A stretch of 64,000 nucleotides of DNA from Humibacter sp. RRB41 (GTDB lineage Bacteria > Actinomycetota > Actinomycetes > Actinomycetales > Microbacteriaceae). Location: the NCBI RefSeq assembly GCF_022761015.1, contig NZ_JAKWJQ010000001.1:434001-498000 (forward strand), written 5' to 3'. The notes under the pieces were generated by a model, which worked only from the letters and a program-made list of their open reading frames with translations, was not told the DNA's origin and did not search any database. Made by a program: the position numbers and the translations under genes. Numbering within the stretch: the first letter of the stretch is position 1; each line of letters opens with the position of its first letter. Shown piece by piece: positions 33,575-42,059 of this stretch.

Positions 33575-34549
33575 ATGGCGACGGACTGGGCAGGAATGGC
33601 ATCGGCCTACGATGCATCGTTTGCGAGGCTATGCGAAGGGACGATTCCATTCATCGTCGAGGCCGCAGGGGGCGTACCGAGACGCAGAAGGGTCGCCGAC
33701 GGTGAAGGTGCAACTACCTACGACGGCAAAGGTGCAGCAACCCCCGACGACAGGGGTGCAGCAACCCCCGACGACAGAGGTGCAGCGGCCCCCGACGGCG
33801 AAGGTGCAGCGGCCCCCGACGGCGAAGGTGCAGCTACCAGCGACGGCGGAACCGGAGGGGCCGGGGTCCTCGACACCGGGACGGCAGCGGCTCTCGACGT
33901 CGGAACAGGGACCGGAACCGTCGCCGCAGCACTCGGCGCTGCGGGATTCGACGCCATCGGCGTCGATGCCGACGATGGCATGGTCGACTTCGCGTCGAAA
34001 GCGCATCCCGGACTGACGTTTCTCGTCGGGGCACTCCCCGGCCTTCCTTTCCAGGGCGGCGAGTTCGATGTCGTGGCCGCGAACTTCGTCGTGAACCACA
34101 CGCTCAGACCGCGTCTGGCGGTACGGGAGCTGGCGCGAGTCGCCAAGCACGGCGGCCTCGTGATCGCCACCATCTGGCCGTCATCACCGGTCAGCCCGCT
34201 GAATCAGCTGTGGAACGACGTGATGCGTGATTCGCGCGCGGTTCCGCTGACGGGCACGCGGCTGCCGCCGGAGGACGACTTCGAACGCAGCGCGAGCGGA
34301 TTCGGCGCGTTGTTCTCGGACGCGAGGCTCGCGGACGTGCGAGTCGAAGAGGTCTCGTGGGACTTCGTCATCAGCCCCGGGGATCTCTGGGTCGCCGTCG
34401 AGGCAGGCATCGCGACCATCGGTGCGAACTACAGACACCAGAGCGAGGCCGGTCGACAAGCGATGCGGGCGGCCTACGAGGACCTCACGAAGGGAGGTGG
34501 GCTCACGCTTCCGTCGACCGCACTGATTGCCGTTGGCCGCGCCGTGTGA
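33575..34549 (+). CDS. Class I SAM-dependent methyltransferase with inserted 8-residue repeats
   Basis: 324 residues from ATG 33575, set by the TAGCGT box. Residues 1-40 form the N-terminal helix (W-A-G-M-A-S-A-Y-D-A-S-F). Residues 45-92 are six copies of an 8-residue Gly/Ala/Pro/Asp unit. Motif I L-D-V-G-T-G-T-G at 107-114, then I-G-V-D-A-D-D-G-M, G-E-F-D-V-V-A-A-N-F and a C-terminal cap follow the UbiE-like small-molecule methyltransferase order. The repeat sits between the N-terminal helix and the Rossmann core, where it should loop out. Substrate is unknown. Confidence 0.8.
   Translation: MATDWAGMASAYDASFARLCEGTIPFIVEAAGGVPRRRRVADGEGATTYDGKGAATPDDRGAATPDDRGAAAPDGEGAAAPDGEGAATSDGGTGGAGVLDTGTAAALDVGTGTGTVAAALGAAGFDAIGVDADDGMVDFASKAHPGLTFLVGALPGLPFQGGEFDVVAANFVVNHTLRPRLAVRELARVAKHGGLVIATIWPSSPVSPLNQLWNDVMRDSRAVPLTGTRLPPEDDFERSASGFGALFSDARLADVRVEEVSWDFVISPGDLWVAVEAGIATIGANYRHQSEAGRQAMRAAYEDLTKGGGLTLPSTALIAVGRAV
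33707..33850. repeat. Six 24-nt in-frame tandem repeats in the methyltransferase gene
   Basis: Six units of 24 nt, each beginning GGTGCA. Units 2 and 3 differ by one base, and units 4 and 5 are identical. Encoded units are G-A-x-x-x-D-x-x. The sequence is likely to vary in copy number between strains. Confidence 0.92.
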
Positions 34550-34650
34550 GATAGCTCGCGTTGACGGAGCGCGCGTCGACTGCGCCGGCACTACCCCATG
34601 AGAGACCGCCGTCGGCACCGCCCGATGAACGACCGTCGCCGGCACTCCGA

Positions 34651-34656
34651 TAGAAT
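34651..34656 (+). promoter_or_regulatory. -10 box of purA
   Basis: TAGAAT, near-consensus, about 49 bases before the ATG. This leaves a leader of about 40 bases that carries GGAGGGG. Confidence 0.55.
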
Positions 34657-34704
34657 CAGGTGGACATGTTGCCCCCGACCGGCGCAGTCCGGAGGGGAAC
34701 GGAA

Positions 34705-36000
34705 ATGCCCGCAAGTGTCATCGTCGGTGCCCAGTGGGGCGACGAAGGTAAAGGCAAGGCCACCGACCTCTTGGGCGGTCGCATCGACTACGTCGTGAAG
34801 TTCAACGGCGGCAACAATGCAGGCCACACCGTGGTCGTCGGCGACGAGAAGTACGCTCTGCACCTTCTGCCGTCGGGCATCCTGACCGAGGGCGTCACGC
34901 CGGTGATCGGCAATGGAGTGGTCGTCGATCTCGAGGTGCTGTTCGAGGAACTCGACGGACTCGTCGCGCGCGGCGTCGACGTGTCGCGACTTCTCGTCTC
35001 GTCGAATGCGCACATCATCACGCAGTATCACCGCACGATGGACAAGGTGACCGAGCGCTTTCTCGGCAAGCGTCAGATCGGCACGACCGGCCGCGGCATC
35101 GGACCGACGTACGCCGACAAGATCAACCGGGTGGGCATCCGCATTCAGGATCTGTTCGACGAGGGCATCCTGCGCCAGAAGGTCGAGGGCGCTCTCGACC
35201 AGAAGAACCACCTGCTCGTCAAGGTCTACAACCGCCGCGCGATCACCGTAGACGAGATCGTCGACGAGCTGCTCTCGTACGCCGAGCGCGTGCGCCCCAT
35301 GGTCGCCGACACGTCGCTGCTGCTCAACAACGCTCTCGACGAGGGCAAGCAGGTGCTGTTCGAGGCCGGGCAGGCGACGATGCTGGATGTCGATCACGGC
35401 ACCTACCCGTTCGTCACTTCCTCCTCGTCGACGGCCGGTGGCGCCGCGACGGGTTCCGGAGTGGGTCCGAACCGTATCGACCGCGTCATCGCGATCATCA
35501 AGGCGTACACGACCCGTGTCGGCGCCGGCCCGTTCCCAACGGAGTTGGACGACGAGCAGGGCGAGTGGCTGCGACAGCGCGGCGCCGAGTTCGGCACGAC
35601 TACCGGACGCCCACGCCGCACAGGCTGGTACGACGCTCCGATCGCTCGCTACGCGACCCGCGTGAACGGCGTCACCGATTTCGTGCTCACCAAGCTCGAC
35701 ACTCTGACCGGGCTCGAGCGCATTCCCGTCTGCGTCGCTTACGACGTCGACGGCGTGCGATTCGACGAGGTGCCGTCATCGCAGTCGGACTTCCACCACG
35801 CGGTTCCGATCTACGAGGAATTCCCTGGGTGGGGCGAAGACATCCAGGGCGCGCGCTCGTTCGAGGACCTGCCGGTCAACGCGCAGGAGTACGTGCTGGC
35901 GCTCGAGCGGATGTCCGGAGCCCGGTTCTCGGCGATCGGCGTCGGCCCCGCGCGCGATGCGATCGTCGTGCGCCACGACCTGCTGCCGGTGGTGGGTTAG
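34705..36000 (+). CDS. purA: Adenylosuccinate synthetase
   Basis: 431 residues, normal length. Makes adenylosuccinate from IMP, aspartate and GTP, the committed step to AMP. Motifs: [11 protein letters not shown] (8-18) with catalytic Asp, N-G-G-N-N-A-G-H-T (38-46), G-T-T-G-R-G-I-G-P near 130, [10 protein letters not shown] near 225, and [10 protein letters not shown] near 300. ATG 34705 has GGAGGGG seven bases upstream, so an in-frame GTG at 34660 is not used. It converges on citrate synthase with 30 bases between. Confidence 0.97.
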   Translation: MPASVIVGAQWGDEGKGKATDLLGGRIDYVVKFNGGNNAGHTVVVGDEKYALHLLPSGILTEGVTPVIGNGVVVDLEVLFEELDGLVARGVDVSRLLVSSNAHIITQYHRTMDKVTERFLGKRQIGTTGRGIGPTYADKINRVGIRIQDLFDEGILRQKVEGALDQKNHLLVKVYNRRAITVDEIVDELLSYAERVRPMVADTSLLLNNALDEGKQVLFEAGQATMLDVDHGTYPFVTSSSSTAGGAATGSGVGPNRIDRVIAIIKAYTTRVGAGPFPTELDDEQGEWLRQRGAEFGTTTGRPRRTGWYDAPIARYATRVNGVTDFVLTKLDTLTGLERIPVCVAYDVDGVRFDEVPSSQSDFHHAVPIYEEFPGWGEDIQGARSFEDLPVNAQEYVLALERMSGARFSAIGVGPARDAIVVRHDLLPVVG

Positions 36001-36030
36001 CTCTCACTGCCAGCGGTGGCGGGTTAGTGC

Positions 36031-37290
36031 TCAGCTGCCCACGTACCGCGACGACGGCCGGATGATCTTCGGATCGCGCGCCTGCTCCAGCACATGAGCA
36101 CTCCAGCCGACGACGCGTGCCATGGCGAATGTCGGCGTGAACATCTCGCGCGGAATCCCACACTGCTCGAGCACCACCGCGGCGTAGAACTCGACGTTCG
36201 TGTGCAGGTCGCGTCCCGGCTTGTACTCGTTCAGCAGCCGCTCCGCGGACTGCTCGTACTCGACCGCGAGCCCCACCCTCGGCCCGCCGAAGTCGAGAGC
36301 CACCTGCTTCAGCAGGCGCGAGCGCGGGTCGACGGTGCGGTAGACCGCGTGACCGAAGCCCATCAGCCGTCGGCCGGCGGACAGCTCGCCCCGGATGAAT
36401 CGCTCGACGCGATCGCCGTCGCCTTCGAGTGAATCGGTGTCGACGGCACCCGATGAATCGATGCCGACAGCTTTCGGCAAATCGGTGCCGACAGCTTTCG
36501 GTAAATCGGTGCCGACGGCATTCGACGAGCCGGCGGCGACGGCATCCAGCGCGTCAAGGGCACGGCTCGGCGCACCCCCGTGCAACGGGCCGGACAGCGC
36601 GCCGAGCCCACCGACGATGCAGGACTCCATATCGGCACCCGTCGACGCGATCACCCTGGCGGTGAACGTCGACGCGTTGAAGCCGTGGTCGAGCGTCGCG
36701 ATCAGGTAGGCGCTGAGGGCGCCCACGGCACGGGCATCCGGCTCGCGACCCGTCACCTGGAACAGATAGTTCGCGACCACGCCGAGATCAGGGCGTGGCG
36801 ACCCGACGACGGGCTCGAGTCCGACCCTCGCCCGATGGAACGCCGCCAGGATGCCCGGCGCGGCCGCCGCCACCGCGAGGGCCTCTTCCACGCGCTCGTC
36901 CTCATTCAGGTCGTAGATCGGCCGGGCTCCTCTCGACGCGGCCAGTACCGGCAGCGTCGCCTGCAGCCCGCGGAGAGGATCGAGGATGCTGTGGGCCGCG
37001 TCGCGAGGACCCGTCACCGAGGCGACGAACTCCCGCACCGACGGCGGCAGCTGCTGCAGGGACGCGACGCGCGCTCGGAAGATGCCGCCGGCATCCGCGT
37101 CGGGCAACGTGCCGAGCACGAGAAGATGCCAGGCGTCCTCGAAGCGTCCGGCACGGGCGAGCTCGATCGCATCGTGGCCTCGGTAGTGGTACCGGCCTTC
37201 GGCGCCGAGCACGTCGCCGATCGACGTCTCCGCCACGACGACGCCCTTCAGGCCAGGAGGCGCTTCGAGCAGTGGACTGATGGTGGTCAT
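36031..37290 (-). CDS. Citrate synthase family protein (citrate synthase 2 type)
   Basis: 419 residues from ATG 37290; an upstream ATG at 37314 adds eight. Condenses acetyl-CoA (or propionyl-CoA) with oxaloacetate. Landmarks: Y-R-G-H-D-A-I-E near the N-terminus, L-H-G-G-A-P-S (His237), G-F-G-H-A-V-Y (His314) and N-V-E-F-Y (365-369). The third catalytic residue, usually Asp in N-V-D-F-Y, is Glu367; I believe some actinobacterial citrate synthase 2 proteins share this, but I could not check. A 40-residue low-complexity insertion of 8-residue repeats follows the first His. Divergent from the HTH-citrate synthase gene. Confidence 0.85.
   Translation of the reverse strand: MTTISPLLEAPPGLKGVVVAETSIGDVLGAEGRYHYRGHDAIELARAGRFEDAWHLLVLGTLPDADAGGIFRARVASLQQLPPSVREFVASVTGPRDAAHSILDPLRGLQATLPVLAASRGARPIYDLNEDERVEEALAVAAAAPGILAAFHRARVGLEPVVGSPRPDLGVVANYLFQVTGREPDARAVGALSAYLIATLDHGFNASTFTARVIASTGADMESCIVGGLGALSGPLHGGAPSRALDALDAVAAGSSNAVGTDLPKAVGTDLPKAVGIDSSGAVDTDSLEGDGDRVERFIRGELSAGRRLMGFGHAVYRTVDPRSRLLKQVALDFGGPRVGLAVEYEQSAERLLNEYKPGRDLHTNVEFYAAVVLEQCGIPREMFTPTFAMARVVGWSAHVLEQARDPKIIRPSSRYVGS
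36431..36550. repeat. Five 24-nt in-frame tandem repeats in the citrate synthase gene
   Basis: Five units of 24 nt, consensus AAATCGGTGCCGACGGCTTTCGGC with drift toward both ends. They encode K-A-V-G-T-D-L-P-like units on the minus strand, between the two catalytic histidines. Confidence 0.88.
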
Positions 37291-37327
37291 GATCTCAGGG
37301 TGAGACTTGATCACCGGTTCGTCAATG

Positions 37328-37346
37328 TTGATCCAATCAATATGAT
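37328..37346 (+). promoter_or_regulatory. Promoter and candidate operator of the divergent citrate synthase pair
   Basis: TTGAT-CCA-ATCAA (37328-37340) is a perfect 5-3-5 palindrome that touches the -10 box TATGAT (37341-37346). Six bases later comes ATG 37353, so the transcript is leaderless. More TTGAT/TCAA words lie at 37308-37325 toward the other gene. Confidence 0.6.
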
Positions 37347-37352
37347 GAGGAC

Positions 37353-38795
37353 ATGGATGCCGCGCTTCCCCGACTCACGGTCGCCCAGGCCGCCGCTCGG
37401 CTCGGTGTGAAACAGCAGACCCTGTACGCCTACGTGTCTCGCGGGCTGCTCGAACGACAGCGAAATGCCAACGGCTCCACCTTCGACCCGCTCGACATCG
37501 AGGCCTTCGCGAGCGGCCGTCGGGCGCACACCGCACCACGACCAGACTGGCAGTTCGCGCAAGATGCGCAGGGTGCACAGGGTGCGCCGCTCATGGTGCT
37601 CGACACCGACATCGCGCTCATCGAGGACGACGAGCTGTACTTTCGCGGGATTCCGGCTCGGCGGTTGGCGACATCCGCCTCGTTCGAGGGCGTCGCGCGA
37701 TGGTTGTGGAGCGGGGTGGACAGCGATGGCGTCGCGCAGCGGGTGTTGGATGGCACGGGCGGGGATGGCACGGCCGGTGATGGCAGGGGCGGTGACGGCA
37801 GGGGCGGTGACGGCGTCACGTCGTCGGACACCACCGGCCCGATCGGTGGTGTCGCAGGGGTCGCCGACCCGTTCGTCGCCGATCCTGATGCCGTCGAAGC
37901 CGCCGGCGCAGCGCTCGCGTCTCTGCCATCGGCGGCGACGCATCTCGACCGCATCCAGGCATCCGTTCCCCTGCTCGGCGCGGCGGATGCCACCCGTCAC
38001 GACCTCGATCCCAACGCCGTGCGCGCGGCGGGCGCCCGGCTGATCGCCGGCGTCGTCGACGTTCTCGGCGGCGGCGGAGGGAGTGGCGGAGGAGAAGGAG
38101 AAAGAGAAGGCGGCGGAGGGGGCCGAGGAAAAAGTGTGAGGGTCGGCACACAGCCCCCATCGATCGCCGAGCGGCTGTGGAGCGCACTCAGCGACAGGCA
38201 TTCCCAGCCTTCGGAGCTCGCAGCCCTGAACGCCGCGCTCGTGCTGCTCGCCGACCATGACCTCGCCGTGTCCACGCTCGCGGTGCGAGCGGCGGCCAGC
38301 GCTCGTGCCACTCCCTACGCCGCGGTGTCGAGCGGACTCGGTGCCCTCGACTCCGCACTGCACGGGAATGCGAGCGGGGCGGCATCCGAGCTGATTGGCC
38401 TCGTGCTCGACGGCACGGACGCCCGCACCGCCGTCGCGCAGACCGTCGCCCGCACCGGCCGCGCGGCCCCTGGCTTCGGCCAGCCGCTCTACGTGCAGAT
38501 GGATGCCCGTGCCCGCGTGCTCCTGCCGATGGTCGCTGCGCTGCCAGGCGGACCGCCCGTCATCGCAGCGGTCGACCGGCTCGCGGCGGAGGTGGCGGCG
38601 CACACCGGCAGGCATCCGAACGTCGATCTTGCGCTCGCCGCGCTGACGCTCGCCACCGGCATGCCGTCCAATGCCGGAGTCGCGATCTTCGCGGTGTCGC
38701 GCATGGCCGGCTGGATCGCGCACGCGCTCGACGAGTACACCCGTCGTCCTCTGCGGTTGCGGCCGCGCGGCCGCTACATCGGGCCACTGCCCTGA
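37353..38795 (+). CDS. HTH - citrate synthase-like fusion protein, probable regulator
   Basis: 480 residues. Residues 7-60 are a MerR/excisionase-type helix-turn-helix (L-T-V-A-Q-A-A-A-R-L-G-V-K-Q-Q-T-L-Y-A-Y-V-S in pieces). The citrate-synthase fold starts near 70. Of the catalytic triad, His337 (A-L-H-G-N) and Asp425 (N-V-D) remain, but the central His is Gln377 (G-F-G-Q-P-L-Y). Two low-complexity insertions occur: Gly/Asp 15-nt repeats near 137-156 and a Gly/Glu/Arg stretch near 239-263. Such a protein could sense acetyl-CoA, oxaloacetate or citrate and bind the palindrome just upstream of its own gene. Catalysis of citrate formation seems unlikely. Confidence 0.78.
   Translation: MDAALPRLTVAQAAARLGVKQQTLYAYVSRGLLERQRNANGSTFDPLDIEAFASGRRAHTAPRPDWQFAQDAQGAQGAPLMVLDTDIALIEDDELYFRGIPARRLATSASFEGVARWLWSGVDSDGVAQRVLDGTGGDGTAGDGRGGDGRGGDGVTSSDTTGPIGGVAGVADPFVADPDAVEAAGAALASLPSAATHLDRIQASVPLLGAADATRHDLDPNAVRAAGARLIAGVVDVLGGGGGSGGGEGEREGGGGGRGKSVRVGTQPPSIAERLWSALSDRHSQPSELAALNAALVLLADHDLAVSTLAVRAAASARATPYAAVSSGLGALDSALHGNASGAASELIGLVLDGTDARTAVAQTVARTGRAAPGFGQPLYVQMDARARVLLPMVAALPGGPPVIAAVDRLAAEVAAHTGRHPNVDLALAALTLATGMPSNAGVAIFAVSRMAGWIAHALDEYTRRPLRLRPRGRYIGPLP
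37761..37820. repeat. Four 15-nt in-frame tandem repeats in the HTH-citrate synthase gene
   Basis: Four units beginning GGGGATGGC or GGTGA(C/T)GGC, encoding G-D-G-T-A, G-D-G-R-G, G-D-G-R-G and G-D-G-V-T. Confidence 0.88.
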
Positions 38796-38802
38796 GCCGG
38801 CG

Positions 38803-40026
38803 TCACGCCGCGTGGCGGTCGTCCGCGAGGCGGTTGTCTGCGAGATACCGCGCGATCGCCATCGACGAGGTAGCGGCGGGCGACGGAGCGTTGCGCACCA
38901 GCGTGACCGGTCCGACTCGGTCGATGGCGAAATCGTCGAGCAGCGCTCCATCGCGGCCCCATGCCTGAGCGCGCACACCGGCGGGCGAGCGGGTGGCGAG
39001 GTCGGACATCCGCAGCTCGGGGATGAAGCGCCGGGCGCGGCGGTAGTAGACGTTCTTGATCAGCGAGCCACCGAGCTCGTCGATCCCCATCCGCCAGTGC
39101 TGCTTGAAGAGCGGCCGCGCGCCAGGCCAGGTGAGCGACTGCCAAGTGTCCTTCGCCGACACCTTCGACCAGCGGTAGCCCTCACGGGCGAGCGCCGGCA
39201 CGGCGTTCGGGCCGACGTGCACGTCGTCGTAGACACCGCGGGTGAAGTGCACGCCGAGGAACGGAAAGCGCGGGTCCGGCACCGGGTAGATCATGCCCCG
39301 CACGAGATCGGTGCGGTTCGACGACAGCGCCCAGTACTCGCCGCGGAACGGCAGGATCTTCGGGCTCGGGTCCGCGCCCGCCAGCGTCGCGAGCACATCC
39401 GACTGCAGTCCGGCGCACACGATCAGGCGGTCGAACTCGTGCTCGCCGTTCGTGGTGGTCACGCGAGCGACCTGCCCGCGCTGGCCATCGCTCACGTCGA
39501 TGCCGACCACCGTCTGTCCGAGCAGGATCTGCGCGCCGGCTGTCCGGACATCCTGCGCCATGGCCTCGGTGATCGCCACGTAGTCGACCACCGCGGTGTG
39601 CGGCGAGTGCACGGCGGCGACACCGGAGACGTGGGGCTCGAGTTCGCGCAGAGGGTCTGCACCGTCGATGCGACGCAGATCGGGCACACCGTTGGCGAGG
39701 GAGCGGCGCTCGATCTCGGCGAGGGCGGGCAGCTCGGTCTCGTCGACGGCCACGACGAGCTTGCCGACCTCGCGATACGGCAGACCCTTCTCGGCGCAGA
39801 AGTCACGGATGCCGATCCGCCCCTCGGCACACAACCGGGCCTTCAGCGAGCCCGGCTGGTAGTACAGCCCGGCGTGCACGACGCCCGAGTTGCGCCCGGT
39901 CTGGTGCAGCGCCAGCCGGCGCTCCTTCTCCAGAACGGTCACGTCGCCCGCTCCGCGTGCGGTGAGCTCGCGCGCCAGTGCGATGCCGACGATGCCGCCG
40001 CCGACGATGCCGATGCGTTCGGTCAT
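38803..40026 (-). CDS. lhgO: L-2-hydroxyglutarate oxidase
   Basis: 407 residues from ATG 40026 with GGAGAGG six bases upstream. FAD enzyme that oxidises L-2-hydroxyglutarate to 2-oxoglutarate, feeding electrons to the quinone pool. Motifs: G-I-V-G-G-G-I-V-G-I-A-L-A-R-E-L (FAD dinucleotide fold, residues 5-20), G-R-N-S-G-V-V-H-A-G-L-Y-Y (family signature near 45-57), G-E-Y-W-A-L near 235 and A-G-V-R-A-Q-A near 345. Repairs a by-product of TCA-cycle enzymes or serves lysine/glutarate breakdown. It converges on the HTH-citrate synthase gene with seven bases between stops. Confidence 0.88.
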   Translation of the reverse strand: MTERIGIVGGGIVGIALARELTARGAGDVTVLEKERRLALHQTGRNSGVVHAGLYYQPGSLKARLCAEGRIGIRDFCAEKGLPYREVGKLVVAVDETELPALAEIERRSLANGVPDLRRIDGADPLRELEPHVSGVAAVHSPHTAVVDYVAITEAMAQDVRTAGAQILLGQTVVGIDVSDGQRGQVARVTTTNGEHEFDRLIVCAGLQSDVLATLAGADPSPKILPFRGEYWALSSNRTDLVRGMIYPVPDPRFPFLGVHFTRGVYDDVHVGPNAVPALAREGYRWSKVSAKDTWQSLTWPGARPLFKQHWRMGIDELGGSLIKNVYYRRARRFIPELRMSDLATRSPAGVRAQAWGRDGALLDDFAIDRVGPVTLVRNAPSPAATSSMAIARYLADNRLADDRHAA

Positions 40027-40179
40027 GACAGATCCTCTCCGCATCGACCGGGATGACGTGTGTGTACCGGCACGCGGCTATGCCCAGTCTGGCCGTGAGG
40101 TGACAGGCCGACAACACACCAGAGCTGGGGAGGGCGGCGCCCGCGAGCGACCGCGTCGCTCTGAGCTCTAGCGCACTGT

Positions 40180-40185
40180 CAGACT
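40180..40185 (+). promoter_or_regulatory. -10 box of the lactonase gene (probably leaderless)
   Basis: CAGACT, six bases, then ATG 40192. It misses the first T of TANNNT; GGGGA at 40186-40190 could act as a ribosome site instead. Confidence 0.35.
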
Positions 40186-40191
40186 GGGGAC

Positions 40192-41202
40192 ATGACCTCA
40201 TCGCTCTGGCTCGGCACGTACACGGGGGATTCCGGTGGTCACGGCCGCGGCATCGCCCGCATCGCCCTCGCCGACGACGGAGCGATCACCGCTGTGCGCA
40301 CCGCGGCATCCGTCGACTCGCCCTCGTTCGTGGCGACCCACCCGACGCTTCCCGTCGTCTACGCGGTGCAGGAGTTCGCGCGCCGCATCCAGGCGTTCCG
40401 CGTCATCGACGGCGGGAACCTCGTGCCGCTCGGCGACCCGCATCCGGCCGGCGAGGCCGTCTGCCACGTGGCCGTCGCGCCGCACGGACGGTATGCCGTC
40501 GCGACCTGCTGGGGCGACGGACGCGTGTTCGCCTACGAACTCGACGAAGCGGGCGCGATCGTCGGGCGAACGCAAGCGCAGGCATCCGTCGACCCGTATC
40601 GGGAGATCGCCGAGGAGCCGCGCCCGAGCAGGGCGCACTCGTCGCTGTTCCTGCCGGATGGACGCGTGCTGACCACCGACCTAGGACACGACACCGTGCG
40701 CGTCTGGCGCGCGGAGGGAGCCGAGCTCGTGCCGGTCGCCGAGACCGTGCTGCCGTTCGGGAGCGGACCTCGGCACATGGCGCTGCACCCGAGCGGACAC
40801 GTCTACGTGGTCACCGAGTACTCGATCGAGGTCGCGATTCTCGAGCCGGAGACGCTGAGCGTGACCTCGGTGGTTCCCGCGCTCGCCGCCGGCGCGCACG
40901 ATGGAGACGCCGGCGCCCACATCTCGTTCGACGGCGATAGCCGAGTGCACACCACGGTGCGCGGCGCGAACGCGGTCGGCGTGCTCGAGGTGACGGATGC
41001 CGGTGCCGGCCTCGCACCGCTGGCCGACGTCGACTGCGGCGGCAACTGGCCGCGCCATCACCTGCAGCTCGGCGACCGTCTCTACGTCGCGAACCAGCTC
41101 AGCGAAGACATCGCGGTGTTCCGCATCGTCGACGGGCTGCCCGTGCTCGAGGCCACGGTGCCCACCGGCTCGCCGACCTGTCTGGTGCCCGTCGCGGGAT
41201 AG
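40192..41202 (+). CDS. Lactonase family beta-propeller (6-phosphogluconolactonase, YbhE type)
   Basis: 336 residues of PF10282. Seven-bladed propeller repeats such as P-S-F-V-A-T-H-P-T-L-P-V-V-Y, H-V-A-V-A-P-H-G-R-Y-A, R-A-H-S-S-L-F-L-P-D-G and G-P-R-H-M-A-L-H-P-S-G-H-V-Y, with W-P-R-H-H-L-Q-L-G-D near the end. Likely hydrolyses 6-phosphogluconolactone or another sugar lactone. No signal peptide, so cytosolic. The family is broad and the substrate is inferred. Confidence 0.85.
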   Translation: MTSSLWLGTYTGDSGGHGRGIARIALADDGAITAVRTAASVDSPSFVATHPTLPVVYAVQEFARRIQAFRVIDGGNLVPLGDPHPAGEAVCHVAVAPHGRYAVATCWGDGRVFAYELDEAGAIVGRTQAQASVDPYREIAEEPRPSRAHSSLFLPDGRVLTTDLGHDTVRVWRAEGAELVPVAETVLPFGSGPRHMALHPSGHVYVVTEYSIEVAILEPETLSVTSVVPALAAGAHDGDAGAHISFDGDSRVHTTVRGANAVGVLEVTDAGAGLAPLADVDCGGNWPRHHLQLGDRLYVANQLSEDIAVFRIVDGLPVLEATVPTGSPTCLVPVAG

Positions 41203-41288
41203 GTCATCCTCTGGGCTGAGCTCTGGGCTCAGCGAATCATCCGGCAGCCCGACGCGAGCGACGCCGGCGCCCCGCGACGATGGATGCC

Positions 41289-42059
41289 ATGACCGTGATT
41301 CTCGAGGCATCCGCCCTGACCAAGTCGTACGGCGACACCCACGCGCTCGCGGGCGTCGACCTCTCCATCGAGGCGGGTGAGGCTGTCGCGATCATGGGGG
41401 CGTCGGGGTCCGGCAAGACGACACTGTTGCACGTGCTCGCCGGCATCCTCGCGCCGGACGCGGGTTCGATGCTGCTGCGAACCGGCCGCGGAGAGATCGA
41501 GATCAGCGGACTGAACGATCGCGCCCGCTCTGCGCTGCGGCGCGAGACGTTCGGCTTCGTCTTCCAGCAGGGCCTGCTCATCCCCGAGCTCACGGCGCTG
41601 GAGAACGTCGCCCTGCCGCTCATGCTCCGCGGAACACCGCGCACGGATGCCGAACAGCTCGCCGCTCGCTGGCTCGCCGAGCTCGGGCTGACCGGTCTCG
41701 AGCAGCGGCGAATCGGCCAGCTCTCCGGCGGTCAGGCGCAGCGCGTCGCGGTGGCGCGGGCGCAGGCCATCGAGCCGCTCGTCGTGTTCGCCGACGAGCC
41801 GACCGGTGCGTTGGACTCCACGACGTCGTCGGAGGTGATGGATGCCCTGATCGCCTCCACCACCGGCCGCGGCCGAACGCTGGTGGTCGTCACCCACGAC
41901 GAGGGCATCGCCGCCCGCTGCGGCCGCGTGGTGCGTCTGCGCGACGGGCGCATCGTCGAATCCAGGTCACGGGTCGCCGGTTTCGACTATGCGCAGACGC
42001 CGCCCGCGAGCCAGGCAGCGTTCGGTGCACCCGCCGAGCAGCGAGGAGAGACCCGATGA
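41289..42059 (+). CDS. ABC transporter ATP-binding protein (MacB/LolD type)
   Basis: 256 residues from ATG 41289; an ATG at 41280 would add three. Walker A G-A-S-G-S-G-K-T-T (residues 38-46), Q-loop F-V-F-Q-Q-G-L-L, signature L-S-G-G-Q-A-Q-R-V, Walker B V-V-F-A-D-E-P-T-G-A-L-D and switch V-T-H-D-E. All catalytic residues are present. It overlaps the FtsX-like permease gene by four bases (ATGA). These pairs export peptides, drugs or lipoproteins, or sense antibiotics. Confidence 0.93.
   Translation: MTVILEASALTKSYGDTHALAGVDLSIEAGEAVAIMGASGSGKTTLLHVLAGILAPDAGSMLLRTGRGEIEISGLNDRARSALRRETFGFVFQQGLLIPELTALENVALPLMLRGTPRTDAEQLAARWLAELGLTGLEQRRIGQLSGGQAQRVAVARAQAIEPLVVFADEPTGALDSTTSSEVMDALIASTTGRGRTLVVVTHDEGIAARCGRVVRLRDGRIVESRSRVAGFDYAQTPPASQAAFGAPAEQRGETR

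Noticed and set aside
34660-34704. GTG 34660 or ATG 34666 as start of purA
   Set aside because: They lie only a few bases after the -10 box, and ATG 34705 has an ideal ribosome site and begins at the conserved N-terminus.
41203-41240. GCTGAG...CTCAGC repeat as a terminator after the lactonase gene
   Set aside because: A six-pair stem inside a tandem duplication (CTCTGGGCT twice); too weak to call.
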